Assembly: GCA_963799245.1 (NCBI GenBank)
Contig: CAWCWN010000004.1
Span: forward strand, 682,001 to 746,000
DNA: 64,000 nucleotides
Direction of reading: 5' to 3'
From: CAWCWN01 sp963799245
GTDB taxonomy: Bacteria > Chloroflexota > Ktedonobacteria > Ktedonobacterales > Ktedonobacteraceae
Under the pieces are notes generated by a model that made no database searches, had not been told where the DNA came from, and saw only the letters and a list, made by a program, of their open reading frames with translations. A program made the translations under genes and the position numbers. This document shows, piece after piece, positions 40,123-49,134 of this stretch (its first letter is position 1; the number at the start of each line of letters is the position of its first letter).

Positions 40123-40837
40123 GTGTTATTACCTCGCCTGGATACGGTTGTAGGGATCACACTGTCCTGTCAACCCGTTATGTAGTATTGTGGGGGCAAC
40201 ATAGGAACATGGCAGAGCAGAGTTCTATTTATCGCCACATCGGTTTACCCCAACATTTCTATTCTCATCCTACAGAGTAAAGTAACATTCTCCAGCCGCC
40301 GCCAGCACTGAGGCTGACGTCACAGGGCGGGCAAATCCTTTCCTGGGCCTGCCAATGAGAGCAGGGAAAAGGCCATAAAAACACTTGTTTGATAATGCTA
40401 TAGGTGATGATTTCTCTGAGAACTGGAAGATAGTATACAAAAAATTGACGACAATGAATAAGGAAACCGCAAAGTTCAGTACTTTGTTCTTATTTATTAT
40501 ATCAGCCTAACTCATGTTATTTCTATGCATCCTATCACACTAGCCAAAGGTATCCATTCACATATCAGTCGATACGTGTAACATATGGATGGAACGTGTT
40601 TGAGAGATATCCAGGCAAATACCATTGATAGAACGCTGGGCCACGACAGTTAGTGGTCACTTCTAATTTTAATATGTAGGAAGTTGCACTATTAGATGCA
40701 CTATAGAGGGCCAAATCGGGTAGGACAAGATCATTTTTAAAATTCAGCGCATGGGAGGCAGGAATGCAAGCGGTGGCGGCGCAGCAGGCTATTGCAGCAC
40801 GCACCACGACCGGCAAGGTGGTACTGGTAGTCTGAAC
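40123..40837. other. 715-bp intergenic region between ftsH and tex
   Basis: AT-rich. TTGACA on the minus strand at 40168-40173, about 50 bp before the ftsH start, may be its -35. A frame at 40565-40816 has no ribosome site or family match and is not called. Nothing else recognisable. Confidence 0.45.
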
Positions 40838-43183
40838 TCATTTCTCGATGCCACGCATGCTTAGCTGGATGCGTCCCCGCTGCAGATCGACATTGAGCAC
40901 ACGCACCTGCACCACCTGGCCTACGGCAACGACTGTTAAAGGATCTCTGACGAAGCGATCCGCCATTTCTGAGACATGCACCAGGCCATCCTGCTTGACG
41001 CCGATGTCGACAAAGGCGCCAAAGTCCACGACGTTGCGCACGGTTCCTTGCAGGATCATACCGCTTTGCAGATCCTCCATCTTTAACACATCATGGCGTA
41101 AGATGGGCGCCGGCAAAGCATCTCGTGGGTCCAGGCCTGGTTTTTCCAGGTTCTCCAGGATATCATGCAGCGTGGGGAGGCCGACGCCCGCCTTCTGCGC
41201 AATGTCTGCCCAGGCGGCCTCCTCGGCGTCGTCCAGCGCATCTGGGGTACGCTTACGCTTGCTGCGCCCGAGACTATGCTGCAACTTGACCAGGCGGCGC
41301 AGCTGCGCGATGCGTTCGGCCGGCCTGGTAATGTTGTTATCGCCCTCGCCAGGCAGCAGCGCCAGCAGCTTCCTGGCCGCCGGGTAACTCTCTGGATGAA
41401 TAAAGGTGTTGTCCAGTACTTCCCTGCCATTGGCAATTTTAAGGAAGCCGGCCGCCTGTACAAAGGTCGCAGGTCCCATGCCAGGAACCTGCTGCAGCTC
41501 CTCGCGCGCCTTGAATGATCCATGCTGCTCACGATATTTGACGATGGCGTTGGCGACGCGGTTATTGACGCCCGATACATGTTTAAGCAGGGCGGAGGAG
41601 GCCGAGTTGACCTCAACTCCCGCAAAGTTCACACACGAGACGACGACGCGTTCAAGCATAGCGGCCAGCTCTTTCTGGTCCACGTCATGCTGGTAGAGCC
41701 CCACCCCCACGGCATTGGGATCAATTTTCACCAGTTCGGCCAATGGATCTTGCAGGCGGCGGGCAATCGAGATGGTGCCACGCTGGGTTGCATCCAGGTC
41801 CGGGAACTCCTGGCGCGCAATTTCCGAGGCGGAGTACACGGATGCGCCCGCTTCATTGACGATGACATAGCCGATCCGCCCGCTCTGGCCCGTCTCGCGC
41901 TCAAGCTCGCGCAGCAGGGCAGCGACAAGCTGCTCGCTTTCTCGCGAGGCGGTCCCATTGCCAATGGCGATGACTGAAATAGCGTGCCTGGTCAGCAAAT
42001 TGCGCAGGGTTTGCTGGGCCTTCTCACTCTGGTACAGGTAGAGTGTATCTGACTCAAGATACTTGCCCGTCTCATCAACAACGGTGAGCTTACAACCCGT
42101 ACGAAAGCCGGGGTCGATACCCAGGACCTTCTTGCCACGCAGCGGTGGCTGTAGCAGGAGATTGCGCAGATTCGTAGCAAAAATCGCGATCGCGTGCTCT
42201 TCGGCCCGGCGCGTCAGTTCAGCGCGCACTTCGCGCTCCATGGCCGGAGCCAGCAGACGTTTATAGCCATCCTCCATGGCCCCTGCCAAGTAGCGCGCAA
42301 AGGGTGAGGAGGCCTGCACTGGATAGTGCCGCAGAAGATCCGCTTGCGCCTGCTCGTAGGCCAGTGAGACACCTATACGCAGGACGTCTTCCCGCTCGGC
42401 CCGGTTGAGGGCCAGCACGCGGTGTGGTACAAGGCGGGTGACGCTTTCATTAAAATCATAATAGAGCCGGTACACGCCCTGAGGATCCTTTTCAGCATGA
42501 CCCTCACTAACTCTGGCAGTAAAGGCAGCGTGCTTGAAGAAGGCCGCGCGCACACTGCCGCGTACATGCGCATCTTCGGCAATGACCTCAGCGACGATGT
42601 CGCAGGCGCCTGCATAGGCTTCCAGGCTTGTCTCAACCCCTTTTTCGGCATCCAGGTAGGGCCTGGCATGCTCTTCAAGGAGCGCAGCGCTGTCGATCCC
42701 CGCGGCAAATTGCGGCTGCTGCATAATAGTGGCGGCGAGTGGCGCCAGGCCCTTTTCGCGCGCGACGCTTGCGCGCGTCTTGCGCCGCGGTCGAAAAGGC
42801 AGATACAGGTCTTCTACCTCTTGCAAAGTCGTCGCGGCAGTAATGGCGGCCGCGAGTTCTGGCGTGAGTTTTTCCTGTCCGGCGATAAGCCTGGCTACAT
42901 CTCCCTTGCGATCGTGCAAGCTTCGCAGAGCTAAAGCCCGGTCCGCAATGCTCTGAATCTGCACTTCATTCAGGCTGGCCGTGACCTCTTTGCGATAGCG
43001 CGCGATAAAAGGGATGGTGTTTCCCTCATCCAGTAACTCGATGGTACGAGCAACCTGGCCGCTGTCCAGGCCCAGTTCTTTGCTTAGCGTTTGCGCCAGA
43101 TCGGCCACCTGCAGGGGCCCGACATCTGCCAGCGATGAAGGGGTACGTTGTTGCGACTGCTGCATCATTTCCTCGGACTTCAA
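40838..43183 (-). CDS. tex: Tex-family S1 RNA-binding transcription accessory protein
   Basis: Cytosolic nucleic-acid-binding protein of the Tex/Spt6 family acting with transcription. 781 residues, typical. N-terminal helical part with TIPFIARYRKE; YqgF/RNaseH-like core VLGIDPGFRTGCKLTVVDE; paired helix-hairpin-helix region (VNNRVANAIVKYREQHGSF, VPGMGPATFVQAAGFLKI); C-terminal S1 domain (GMILQGTVRNVVDFGAFVDI, GLVHVSEMADRFV). Start TTG 43183; ATG 43165 with GAGG is an alternative. Confidence 0.94.
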   Translation of the reverse strand: MKSEEMMQQSQQRTPSSLADVGPLQVADLAQTLSKELGLDSGQVARTIELLDEGNTIPFIARYRKEVTASLNEVQIQSIADRALALRSLHDRKGDVARLIAGQEKLTPELAAAITAATTLQEVEDLYLPFRPRRKTRASVAREKGLAPLAATIMQQPQFAAGIDSAALLEEHARPYLDAEKGVETSLEAYAGACDIVAEVIAEDAHVRGSVRAAFFKHAAFTARVSEGHAEKDPQGVYRLYYDFNESVTRLVPHRVLALNRAEREDVLRIGVSLAYEQAQADLLRHYPVQASSPFARYLAGAMEDGYKRLLAPAMEREVRAELTRRAEEHAIAIFATNLRNLLLQPPLRGKKVLGIDPGFRTGCKLTVVDETGKYLESDTLYLYQSEKAQQTLRNLLTRHAISVIAIGNGTASRESEQLVAALLRELERETGQSGRIGYVIVNEAGASVYSASEIARQEFPDLDATQRGTISIARRLQDPLAELVKIDPNAVGVGLYQHDVDQKELAAMLERVVVSCVNFAGVEVNSASSALLKHVSGVNNRVANAIVKYREQHGSFKAREELQQVPGMGPATFVQAAGFLKIANGREVLDNTFIHPESYPAARKLLALLPGEGDNNITRPAERIAQLRRLVKLQHSLGRSKRKRTPDALDDAEEAAWADIAQKAGVGLPTLHDILENLEKPGLDPRDALPAPILRHDVLKMEDLQSGMILQGTVRNVVDFGAFVDIGVKQDGLVHVSEMADRFVRDPLTVVAVGQVVQVRVLNVDLQRGRIQLSMRGIEK

Positions 43184-43446
43184 AATACCTGCCTACTTTC
43201 CCGAACTACCACGGAGCGCTGTGGATATGCCAAGAAGATCGTAGCATATCACGTCAAGCATAGTGTGGAGCTATAATATATTGTGTCAACAGCGACGCCA
43301 ATGTGTAATTTTCCGTAGCTATTCACCTCCACTGGCTCCCTCCTCCTCAAAATTTCCGCCTGTGAGGTGCCCAGGATCCACGCCGGGGCCCCCTGAATAG
43401 CTACAGTATTGCTTGCAGCCTGAAAAAAAACGGTTGAGAATGTTGC

Positions 43447-43474
43447 TTGCAATAACACGTATGTATGATACAAT
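43447..43474 (+). promoter_or_regulatory. Possible promoter of the sigma factor gene
   Basis: TTGCAA (43447-43452), 16-bp spacer, TACAAT (43469-43474), about 55 bp before the sigma gene start. Weak -35, so tentative. The remaining 43184-43440 gap shows no gene. Confidence 0.35.
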
Positions 43475-43529
43475 GACTTCAGACTGAACCGATCTTACGT
43501 CCACTGTCGATGGAAGAGAGAGCAAGTAC

Positions 43530-44447
43530 TTGGAACGAAATGTGATGTTTGACGCTGACCGAGAAAAGCCAACCGATACCGAACGCGAAACCTTGCAGGA
43601 TTCCGACCTCAGTAGTCTGGCGCAAAGCGATAGCCTGCGCCTCTATCTGCGCGAGATTTCACGCATTTCCTTGCTGTCTGCTACCCGCGAATCCTTGCTG
43701 GCGGAACGGGCGGAGCAAGGTGATAGAGACGCCCGCAATCAACTTATTGAAGCCAACCTGCGACTGGTCGTGAGTATCGCCAAAAAGTACGTCGGTCAGG
43801 GCCTCTCCCTGGAGGATCTCATTGGTGAGGGCAATATCGGCCTGATTCGTGCTGTAACGAAATTCGACTATAAGAAAGGCTTCCGTTTCTCTACATACGC
43901 GACATGGTGGATTAAACAGGCCATCACCCGTGCTATTCTGGAGGGTACTCGTACGGTCCGTCTCCCCGTCTATATTATGGAGGAGGTCATGCGGGTCAAA
44001 CGCATGACACGCCAGCTCTACCAGGAATTAGGACGTGAGCCAACGCCTGAGATTATTGGACAGCGCCTGAACATGACGGCGGATCGTGTCAGTGAGCTCC
44101 TGATCTGGGCCGAAAAGGTATTTTCTCTGGATGCTCCTCTCTCGGAAGAAGAAGAAAACACGCTGGGCGACATCATTGAGGACGTGCGCGAGCGTGGTCC
44201 AATGGAGATAACGGACCAGCAATTGCTGCGCGAAGAGATTCGCAAAGTGCTCGGTCAACTTACGCAGCGCGAGCGGCAGGTAATTGAACTCCGCTTTGGC
44301 CTGGTTGACGATCACGATCATACCCTTGAAGAGGTGGGTAAGAAGCTGAAAGTGACAAGAGAACGCGTCCGCCAGATCGAGGAGCGCGCCATTCGTAAAC
44401 TACGTCATCCTCAGGCTAGCCGCATTCTTAAAGAGTATCTCGACTGA
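43530..44447 (+). CDS. RNA polymerase sigma factor, sigma-70 family (RpoD/SigA-like)
   Basis: Directs RNA polymerase to promoters. 305 residues, short for a primary sigma, so group 2 or a compact primary factor. Region 1.2 SLRLYLREISRISLLS; region 2 ANLRLVVSIAKKYVGQG, LIGEGNIGLIRAVTKFDYKK and STYATWWIKQAITRAI; region 3; region 4.2 LEEVGKKLKVTRERVRQIEE. Region 1.1 is absent. Start TTG 43530 or ATG 43545 cannot be separated. Confidence 0.93.
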   Translation: MERNVMFDADREKPTDTERETLQDSDLSSLAQSDSLRLYLREISRISLLSATRESLLAERAEQGDRDARNQLIEANLRLVVSIAKKYVGQGLSLEDLIGEGNIGLIRAVTKFDYKKGFRFSTYATWWIKQAITRAILEGTRTVRLPVYIMEEVMRVKRMTRQLYQELGREPTPEIIGQRLNMTADRVSELLIWAEKVFSLDAPLSEEEENTLGDIIEDVRERGPMEITDQQLLREEIRKVLGQLTQRERQVIELRFGLVDDHDHTLEEVGKKLKVTRERVRQIEERAIRKLRHPQASRILKEYLD

Positions 44448-44493
44448 TGTCTCTCCGTGCTTGCTGAATGCCTACAGGTATTTGCAGCATACA

Positions 44494-44519
44494 GAGCGTG
44501 AAGCCTGGCCTTCACGCTC
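44494..44519 (+). terminator. Hairpin after the sigma factor gene
   Basis: 10-bp stem GAGCGTGAAG/CTTCACGCTC with a 6-base loop, 46 bp after the stop. A pyrimidine-rich but not T-rich tail follows. Confidence 0.5.
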
Positions 44520-44684
44520 ACCTCTTGCCGTCATTTCCCCAACAGCCGCGACTTCAGGTACTTTTAGTAAGCCTATGCTCTCTATTCAGCGGTCATTCGT
44601 TTACTGTTAGTGTAGCTTATAGATTGATCTTGTTGCGTGGATGGTGCACATTTCATGCAAAGATATGAATAAGGTCTGGGATGT

Positions 44685-45821
44685 ATGAATGAACTGGCGG
44701 GCCAGAGCCTGGGCGGATACCGGCTGGAAGAGGAGATTGGGCGAGGTTCCATGGGCGTAGTCTATCGCGGCAGGCAGCTTGCCCTCAACCGAGCGGTCGC
44801 CATCAAGGTTCTCTCCAAAGCTTTAGCGCGTGACGCATCCTATATGGCGCGTTTCATTCGCGAGGCGCAGATCATCGCCGGTCTGAATCATCCCAATATC
44901 GTACAGATCTTTGACGCCGGCCAGCAGAACGGCTTGCTCTATTTTGTTATGGAATACGTGCAGGGTCCCACAATCGCGGGCCTGCTTCAACGCGACGGCA
45001 GTATTCCCCAGTACCTGGCCGCCGCGTATGCGGCACAAATCGCAGAGGCGCTCAATTCGGCCTACAGCGAACTGAATGTCATTCACCGCGATATAAAGCC
45101 CGAGAACCTGATGCTCGATCGCTGGGGCAGGATGAAGGTCATGGATTTTGGCCTGGCCCGGGTGAGCGGGCTGCAGAGGATTACTGTCGCCAAAACCCTC
45201 GTCGGCAGCATTTATTATGCATCCCCTGAACAGATCTGGGGGTATTCCCTGGATAATCGCAGTGACATCTACGCGCTTGGCGTCGTACTCTACGAAATGG
45301 TCAGCGGCCAGCGGCCGTTTACAGGTCGCAACCTGGCAGAGATTACGCGGGAAATTATTACCGGCGCGCCCCAGACGCCCCGCGCCTACAAATCCATAAT
45401 CTCTCCCGAATTAGAGCGCATTATCCTGCAGGCCATGGCGCGCGATCGTGCTGAGCGCTTTGAGCAGGCCAGGCTAATGGCACGGGAGCTACACGCCCTG
45501 TATGCGCCCGCGCCCGCCAGCCTCCCCTCCAGCACCGCAGCAACGGCGGCTTTCTCGGCGCCCAGCAGCTTTGCGCGCGCAAAAACCGTCATACTCACAG
45601 CGAAGCGTCCACGCGTATTTACGCTGCAGCGCCGCCCTTTATCCGTAGATTTACAAATAACTCAGATCCCCGGCAGCGAAGCAGGGTTCTCGTCTCACCT
45701 GCCACTATCCTCACCAGGAGCGGGTCCGGCAGTGCCTGCAGCAAAACGGCGCATGCGCAAGAAGCGGATGCGACGCCATCCTTTCTGGAAGAGCTTCTTC
45801 CAGCATACGCGTTCCGGCTAA
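44685..45821 (+). CDS. Hanks-type serine/threonine protein kinase
   Basis: 378 residues. Complete kinase domain (10-270): GRGSMGVVYRG glycine loop, AIKVL lysine, VIHRDIKPENLML catalytic loop, VMDFGLARV, SIYYASPEQIWG activation/P+1 segment, DIYALGVVLYEMVSGQRPF. The tail (280-378) is Ala/Ser/Pro-rich then strongly basic (RRMRKKRMRRHPF), with no membrane helix or PASTA repeats, so it is probably cytosolic. The PP2C phosphatase at 33435 is a possible partner. Confidence 0.94.
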   Translation: MNELAGQSLGGYRLEEEIGRGSMGVVYRGRQLALNRAVAIKVLSKALARDASYMARFIREAQIIAGLNHPNIVQIFDAGQQNGLLYFVMEYVQGPTIAGLLQRDGSIPQYLAAAYAAQIAEALNSAYSELNVIHRDIKPENLMLDRWGRMKVMDFGLARVSGLQRITVAKTLVGSIYYASPEQIWGYSLDNRSDIYALGVVLYEMVSGQRPFTGRNLAEITREIITGAPQTPRAYKSIISPELERIILQAMARDRAERFEQARLMARELHALYAPAPASLPSSTAATAAFSAPSSFARAKTVILTAKRPRVFTLQRRPLSVDLQITQIPGSEAGFSSHLPLSSPGAGPAVPAAKRRMRKKRMRRHPFWKSFFQHTRSG

Positions 45822-45823
45822 AA

Positions 45824-45864
45824 CGGCTGCAGCAATTTCCGCAAACCCTTGTGTGCTGCAGCCG
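45824..45864 (+). terminator. Hairpin after the kinase gene
   Basis: 11-bp inverted repeat CGGCTGCAGCA/TGCTGCAGCCG with a 19-base loop, directly after the kinase stop. No T-run. Confidence 0.4.
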
Positions 45865-45925
45865 GACGCGTTATACTATGCAACAAACGCAAGGGCGTTG
45901 GACTAAAACAGATAGAAAACAGCGT

Positions 45926-46657
45926 ATGGATTCAGTACAAATTAGTTTCGGGGTGGCATTTCTCGCGGGCCTGGCCTCGTTTCTCTCGCCCTGCATTCTG
46001 CCGCTGGTGCCTATTTATATCGCGCAGCTGGTAGGGCACAGTATTTACCAGGCGACAGAGGAGGAGAGGCAGCAGGAGCGCACGGCACGCCTGAACACAT
46101 TTCTGCACTCACTGATGTTCGTCGTCGGTTTTACCCTGGCCTTTATAGCCCTGGGGGCTACCGCCAGCACCATAGGCAGCTTCCTGCACGCGTACCAGAT
46201 TCTACTGCGCCAGATAGGTGGTATCCTGCTGGTCGTTATTGGCCTGCACCTGACCGGTATATTCAAGCTCCCCATTCTTTACTGGCAGAAGCGTTTTGAA
46301 TTTCATCCCGGTCGCCCCAGTTATTCCGCCTCGCTGGTGTTTGGGGTCGTTTTTGCCATGGGCTGGACACCATGTGTGGGCCTCATTCTGGGGCCTATTT
46401 TAGGGCTGGCGGCCAATGCGGCCACCCTGCGCGAGGGAGTCATGCTGCTCCTCTGCTACTCACTGGGGCTGGGCATTCCTTTTCTGCTGGTGGGCCTGGG
46501 GCTGGATCAATTGAGCAAGGCGCTCAAGTGGTTAAAACCTCACCTGGGTAAGATCGAGGTGGGGACGGGAATAATCATGATGCTGGCAGGAGGTATTATC
46601 TTCTTCAACCTCCTCCCCTCCTTTGATCACTTTTTCAATCTGGGCGCCACTTTCTAA
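45926..46657 (+). CDS. CcdA/DsbD-type cytochrome c biogenesis membrane protein
   Basis: Moves reducing equivalents across the membrane for cytochrome c maturation or disulfide reduction. About 243 residues with six membrane helices. The paired Cys motifs are in SFLSPCILPLVPIY and MGWTPCVGLILGPILG. ATG 45926 starts right before the first helix; longer in-frame starts (45851, 45878) would add a hydrophilic head without a ribosome site. The DUF2085 gene follows after 12 bp. Confidence 0.88.
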   Translation: MDSVQISFGVAFLAGLASFLSPCILPLVPIYIAQLVGHSIYQATEEERQQERTARLNTFLHSLMFVVGFTLAFIALGATASTIGSFLHAYQILLRQIGGILLVVIGLHLTGIFKLPILYWQKRFEFHPGRPSYSASLVFGVVFAMGWTPCVGLILGPILGLAANAATLREGVMLLLCYSLGLGIPFLLVGLGLDQLSKALKWLKPHLGKIEVGTGIIMMLAGGIIFFNLLPSFDHFFNLGATF

Positions 46658-46669
46658 AGAGGGGGAACA

Positions 46670-47371
46670 GTGTCTATACTTGAGCTCTTGCGCTGGCTCG
46701 ACAGCGGCATCTGTGCCCAGCTGCCGACGCATTCGTTCTACCCGGGCGGTGAGCGCCTGCCTCTGTGCGCGCGCAATACGGGCATCTACCTGGGTTTTAT
46801 CATCACCCTCTTAACCCTGTATGCCAGCGGCCGTGGGCGAGCGCAGCGACTGCCTCCATGGCCTATCACGCTTGTTCTGCTGGGAGGGGTGGCGGCAATG
46901 GCGGTGGACGGTTTCAACTCGTTCCTGCTCGACCTTGGCCTCGCGCATCTCTACCAGCCAGACAACCTGTTACGGCTCGCTAGCGGCCTTGCCACGGGCC
47001 TGGCTCTGGCCGTCCTGGCGCTGCCGCCCGTAAATTATCTACTCTGGCGAAGCGCCAGCCAGGAGCGCAGTGTCGCTTCCTGGACCGCCTTTCTCCTGCT
47101 CATACCCGGGCTTGTCCTCGGCTTTCTAGCCGTCGCTTCACAAAGTGGTCTCGCCCTGTATCCAATCGCGCTCCTGACCTCGCTGGGGTTACTCGTGGTT
47201 ATAAGTAGCTTCAACCTGATCGTCGTTCTCACCATCAGCAAACGGCAACAGGTGTTTGATGTCTTACAGCAGCTCTTACCGCTTTTCAGTCTCGTCCTTG
47301 TCCTCGGCGTCGCCGAGCTGCTGCTTCTGGCCCAACTCAAATTCTCTCTGCTCCATGCCCTGGGTATATGA
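46670..47371 (+). CDS. DUF2085 family membrane protein
   Basis: 233 residues, about six helices. The N-terminal RWLDSGICAQLPTHSFYPGG and LPLCARNTGIYLG segments, with Cys residues before the first helix, match DUF2085 (ICHQ.P.RSF, CARCTGIY-type). GTG at 46670 has AGGGGGAACA upstream. Translationally close to the CcdA gene, suggesting a shared role in membrane thiol chemistry, which is inference. Confidence 0.8.
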   Translation: MSILELLRWLDSGICAQLPTHSFYPGGERLPLCARNTGIYLGFIITLLTLYASGRGRAQRLPPWPITLVLLGGVAAMAVDGFNSFLLDLGLAHLYQPDNLLRLASGLATGLALAVLALPPVNYLLWRSASQERSVASWTAFLLLIPGLVLGFLAVASQSGLALYPIALLTSLGLLVVISSFNLIVVLTISKRQQVFDVLQQLLPLFSLVLVLGVAELLLLAQLKFSLLHALGI

Positions 47372-47393
47372 GGCAAACATGCCTGGAACAGCT

Positions 47394-47720
47394 CTATCCT
47401 CTGCTCGCCTCGCTGTCCTGGATATTTTTAAAGTCGGCCCTGATCTCCCTCTCTATTGCGAGATCCATTTTGATTGGCGTCCCTACAGGAACGTGAGCCA
47501 GGCGCATTACCAACTCGCGTAAATGTGCTGGTGCTCTTTCAATCGTACAGCGCTCGTGGATAAGCCGCTTTAAACTTGCATCGAAATGAAAACGGCATTC
47601 GCAGTCCGGGCAGTCAGAGAGATGCTGCTGCACTATAGCGACTTCCTCAACGCTGAGTTCCCGGTCAATATAGAGATGAAGACGAGCAACAGTCTCATAA
47701 CAGTTCAAACAACTATCCAT
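47394..47720 (-). CDS. Zinc-finger anti-sigma factor (RsrA-like)
   Basis: 108 residues with a ZAS motif (HLSDCPDC, i.e. HX3CX2C) after CLNCYETVARLHLYIDREL. Such proteins bind a partner ECF sigma and release it on thiol oxidation. ATG 47720 follows GGAGACGTATA. The likely partner is the divergent sigma gene at 47869, an unusual arrangement because SigR-RsrA genes are usually in one operon. Confidence 0.85.
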   Translation of the reverse strand: MDSCLNCYETVARLHLYIDRELSVEEVAIVQQHLSDCPDCECRFHFDASLKRLIHERCTIERAPAHLRELVMRLAHVPVGTPIKMDLAIEREIRADFKNIQDSEASRG

Positions 47721-47868
47721 TATACGTCTCCTCTTGCGCTGGCTCGTCCAATTTTTGTATCTGCCTATTCTAACATAAACGCAGGGACTTTCATTCCCGT
47801 TGCCATTAGGATATACTGCTATAAGACTTTCCTTTGGAAAGTACGATCAGCTGATAGAGGAGCTATGC

Positions 47869-48495
47869 ATGTCGGAACAGCCAAAGCCAGGATTAGAACA
47901 GGAACAGCAGACAAACGGGGGGGAGACCACCAATATACCAGAAGATTTTGAGGCAGGGGTACTTGCCCAATTAGACAGCCTATATCGCACGGCGCGCCGC
48001 ATGACAAATAACCCGCAAGAGGCCGAAGACCTGGTTCAGGAGACGATGCTCAAAGCTTTTCGCTTTGCTCATACCTATCAGCGAGGGACGAATTTGCGCG
48101 CCTGGCTGTTCCGAATTTTAAATACATCCGCGATCAACCGCTACCGCAAACAGGCGACCCATCCCACAACCATGTCACTGCCGGAAGGGGAAGACTTCTA
48201 TCTCTATAATCGCATCAAAGATCTGAGCGGGCAGGAACTGAGTACTGGCGCTGAGGACCAGGTCCTGGGCCAGTACCTTGACGAGGATGTGTACAGGGCC
48301 CTCAACGATTTACCGCCCAACTTCCGCATGGCGGTTATCCTGGCAGATATCGAGGGATTATCCTACAAGGAGATCGCCGAGGCCCTGGAGATACCGATCG
48401 GCACCGTCATGAGCCGCATCTCACGGGCGCGTCGTCAGCTCCAGCAGTCGCTCTGGCAGTACGCCCGCGATAGAGGCTATGTCAAGACTTCATAA
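47869..48495 (+). CDS. ECF RNA polymerase sigma factor (SigR-like)
   Basis: 208 residues from ATG 47869, which has AGAGGAG at good spacing. Region 2: LDSLYRTARRMTNNPQEAED, LVQETMLKAFRFAHTYQ and LRAWLFRILNTSAINRYRK. Region 4: LPPNFRMAVILADIEGLSYK then EIAEALEIPIGTVMSRISRA. Resembles the SigR/RpoE oxidative-stress group; control by the divergent RsrA-like protein is inferred. Confidence 0.9.
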   Translation: MSEQPKPGLEQEQQTNGGETTNIPEDFEAGVLAQLDSLYRTARRMTNNPQEAEDLVQETMLKAFRFAHTYQRGTNLRAWLFRILNTSAINRYRKQATHPTTMSLPEGEDFYLYNRIKDLSGQELSTGAEDQVLGQYLDEDVYRALNDLPPNFRMAVILADIEGLSYKEIAEALEIPIGTVMSRISRARRQLQQSLWQYARDRGYVKTS

Positions 48496-48512
48496 AAATG
48501 ACCGGGCAGTTC

Positions 48513-48539
48513 CAGGCCCGTATCTGACATACGGGCCTG
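48513..48539. terminator. Hairpin between convergent sigma and MarR-like genes
   Basis: 11-bp stem CAGGCCCGTAT/ATACGGGCCTG with a 5-base loop. Convergent genes on both sides suggest a shared terminator. Confidence 0.6.
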
Positions 48540-48575
48540 CTAATAACTGCTCAAGTGGATCTGCATAGTAAGCCT

Positions 48576-48836
48576 CTAGCGAGATAGCTGTCGTATGGCA
48601 TCCGCGCCAGCGCGAGTTACGCTTACATTGACACAACGGCGATCCATCAGGTCAATAGCCCGCGTGACGAGACCCTTACGTTCAAGGCGGACAATTGCTT
48701 TGGTAGCAGCTGCCGAGCTCACCTGGAGAGCATTGGCAACCTCTCCTACAGACCAGTGGTCGCGGCGTGCTAGAAATGCAAGCACTTCAAGCTGACGTGG
48801 AGTAACGTTCAGGGATTCTCGATGCGCAAGTGTCAA
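48576..48836 (-). CDS. Small MarR-like winged-helix regulator
   Basis: 86 residues, shorter than usual MarR (about 140), only the winged helix: TPRQLEVLAFLARRDHWSVG, EVANALQVSSAAATKAIVRL, ERKGLVTRAIDLMDRRCVN. Dimerisation helices are largely missing, so it may work with another partner. TTG 48836 follows GGGAGA by six bases. Confidence 0.75.
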   Translation of the reverse strand: MTLAHRESLNVTPRQLEVLAFLARRDHWSVGEVANALQVSSAAATKAIVRLERKGLVTRAIDLMDRRCVNVSVTRAGADAIRQLSR

Positions 48837-48975
48837 TCTTTTTCTCCCACAAAGAAAATGGTCTTTTTACATATCATCTACTCGTTAACATGTAAGAGAC
48901 GTTTCTTAAACGCCGGCCGGGTATTTTCACCCCTACAGGTTTTATATTTGCTTGCTCATCCTGGTGCTGGGCTCA

Positions 48976-49027
48976 GCTCCCTTTTGGCGGCGGGCAAGGG
49001 GAGCCGAGACTAGCGCCAAAAGGGAGC
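48976..49027. repeat. 14-bp inverted repeat, also found at 24832
   Basis: GCTCCCTTTTGGCG (48976-48989) and its complement (49014-49027) can form a hairpin with a 24-base loop. The same 14-mer is at 24832-24845 in another gap. This looks like a small dispersed intergenic repeat. The rest of 48837-49134 shows no gene. Confidence 0.55.
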
Positions 49028-49134
49028 CGATGAACGACTATGGCTATGAGGGGGCAGCGAGGCTACTTCGCGAGGGAAAGAAATGAGGTATGAAAGCATG
49101 CCTGCGCGAGACCAGGACTGACGTGATGGCAAAG

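Noticed and set aside
40565..40816. 83-codon minus frame between ftsH and tex
   Set aside because: No ribosome site, odd composition, no recognisable domain.
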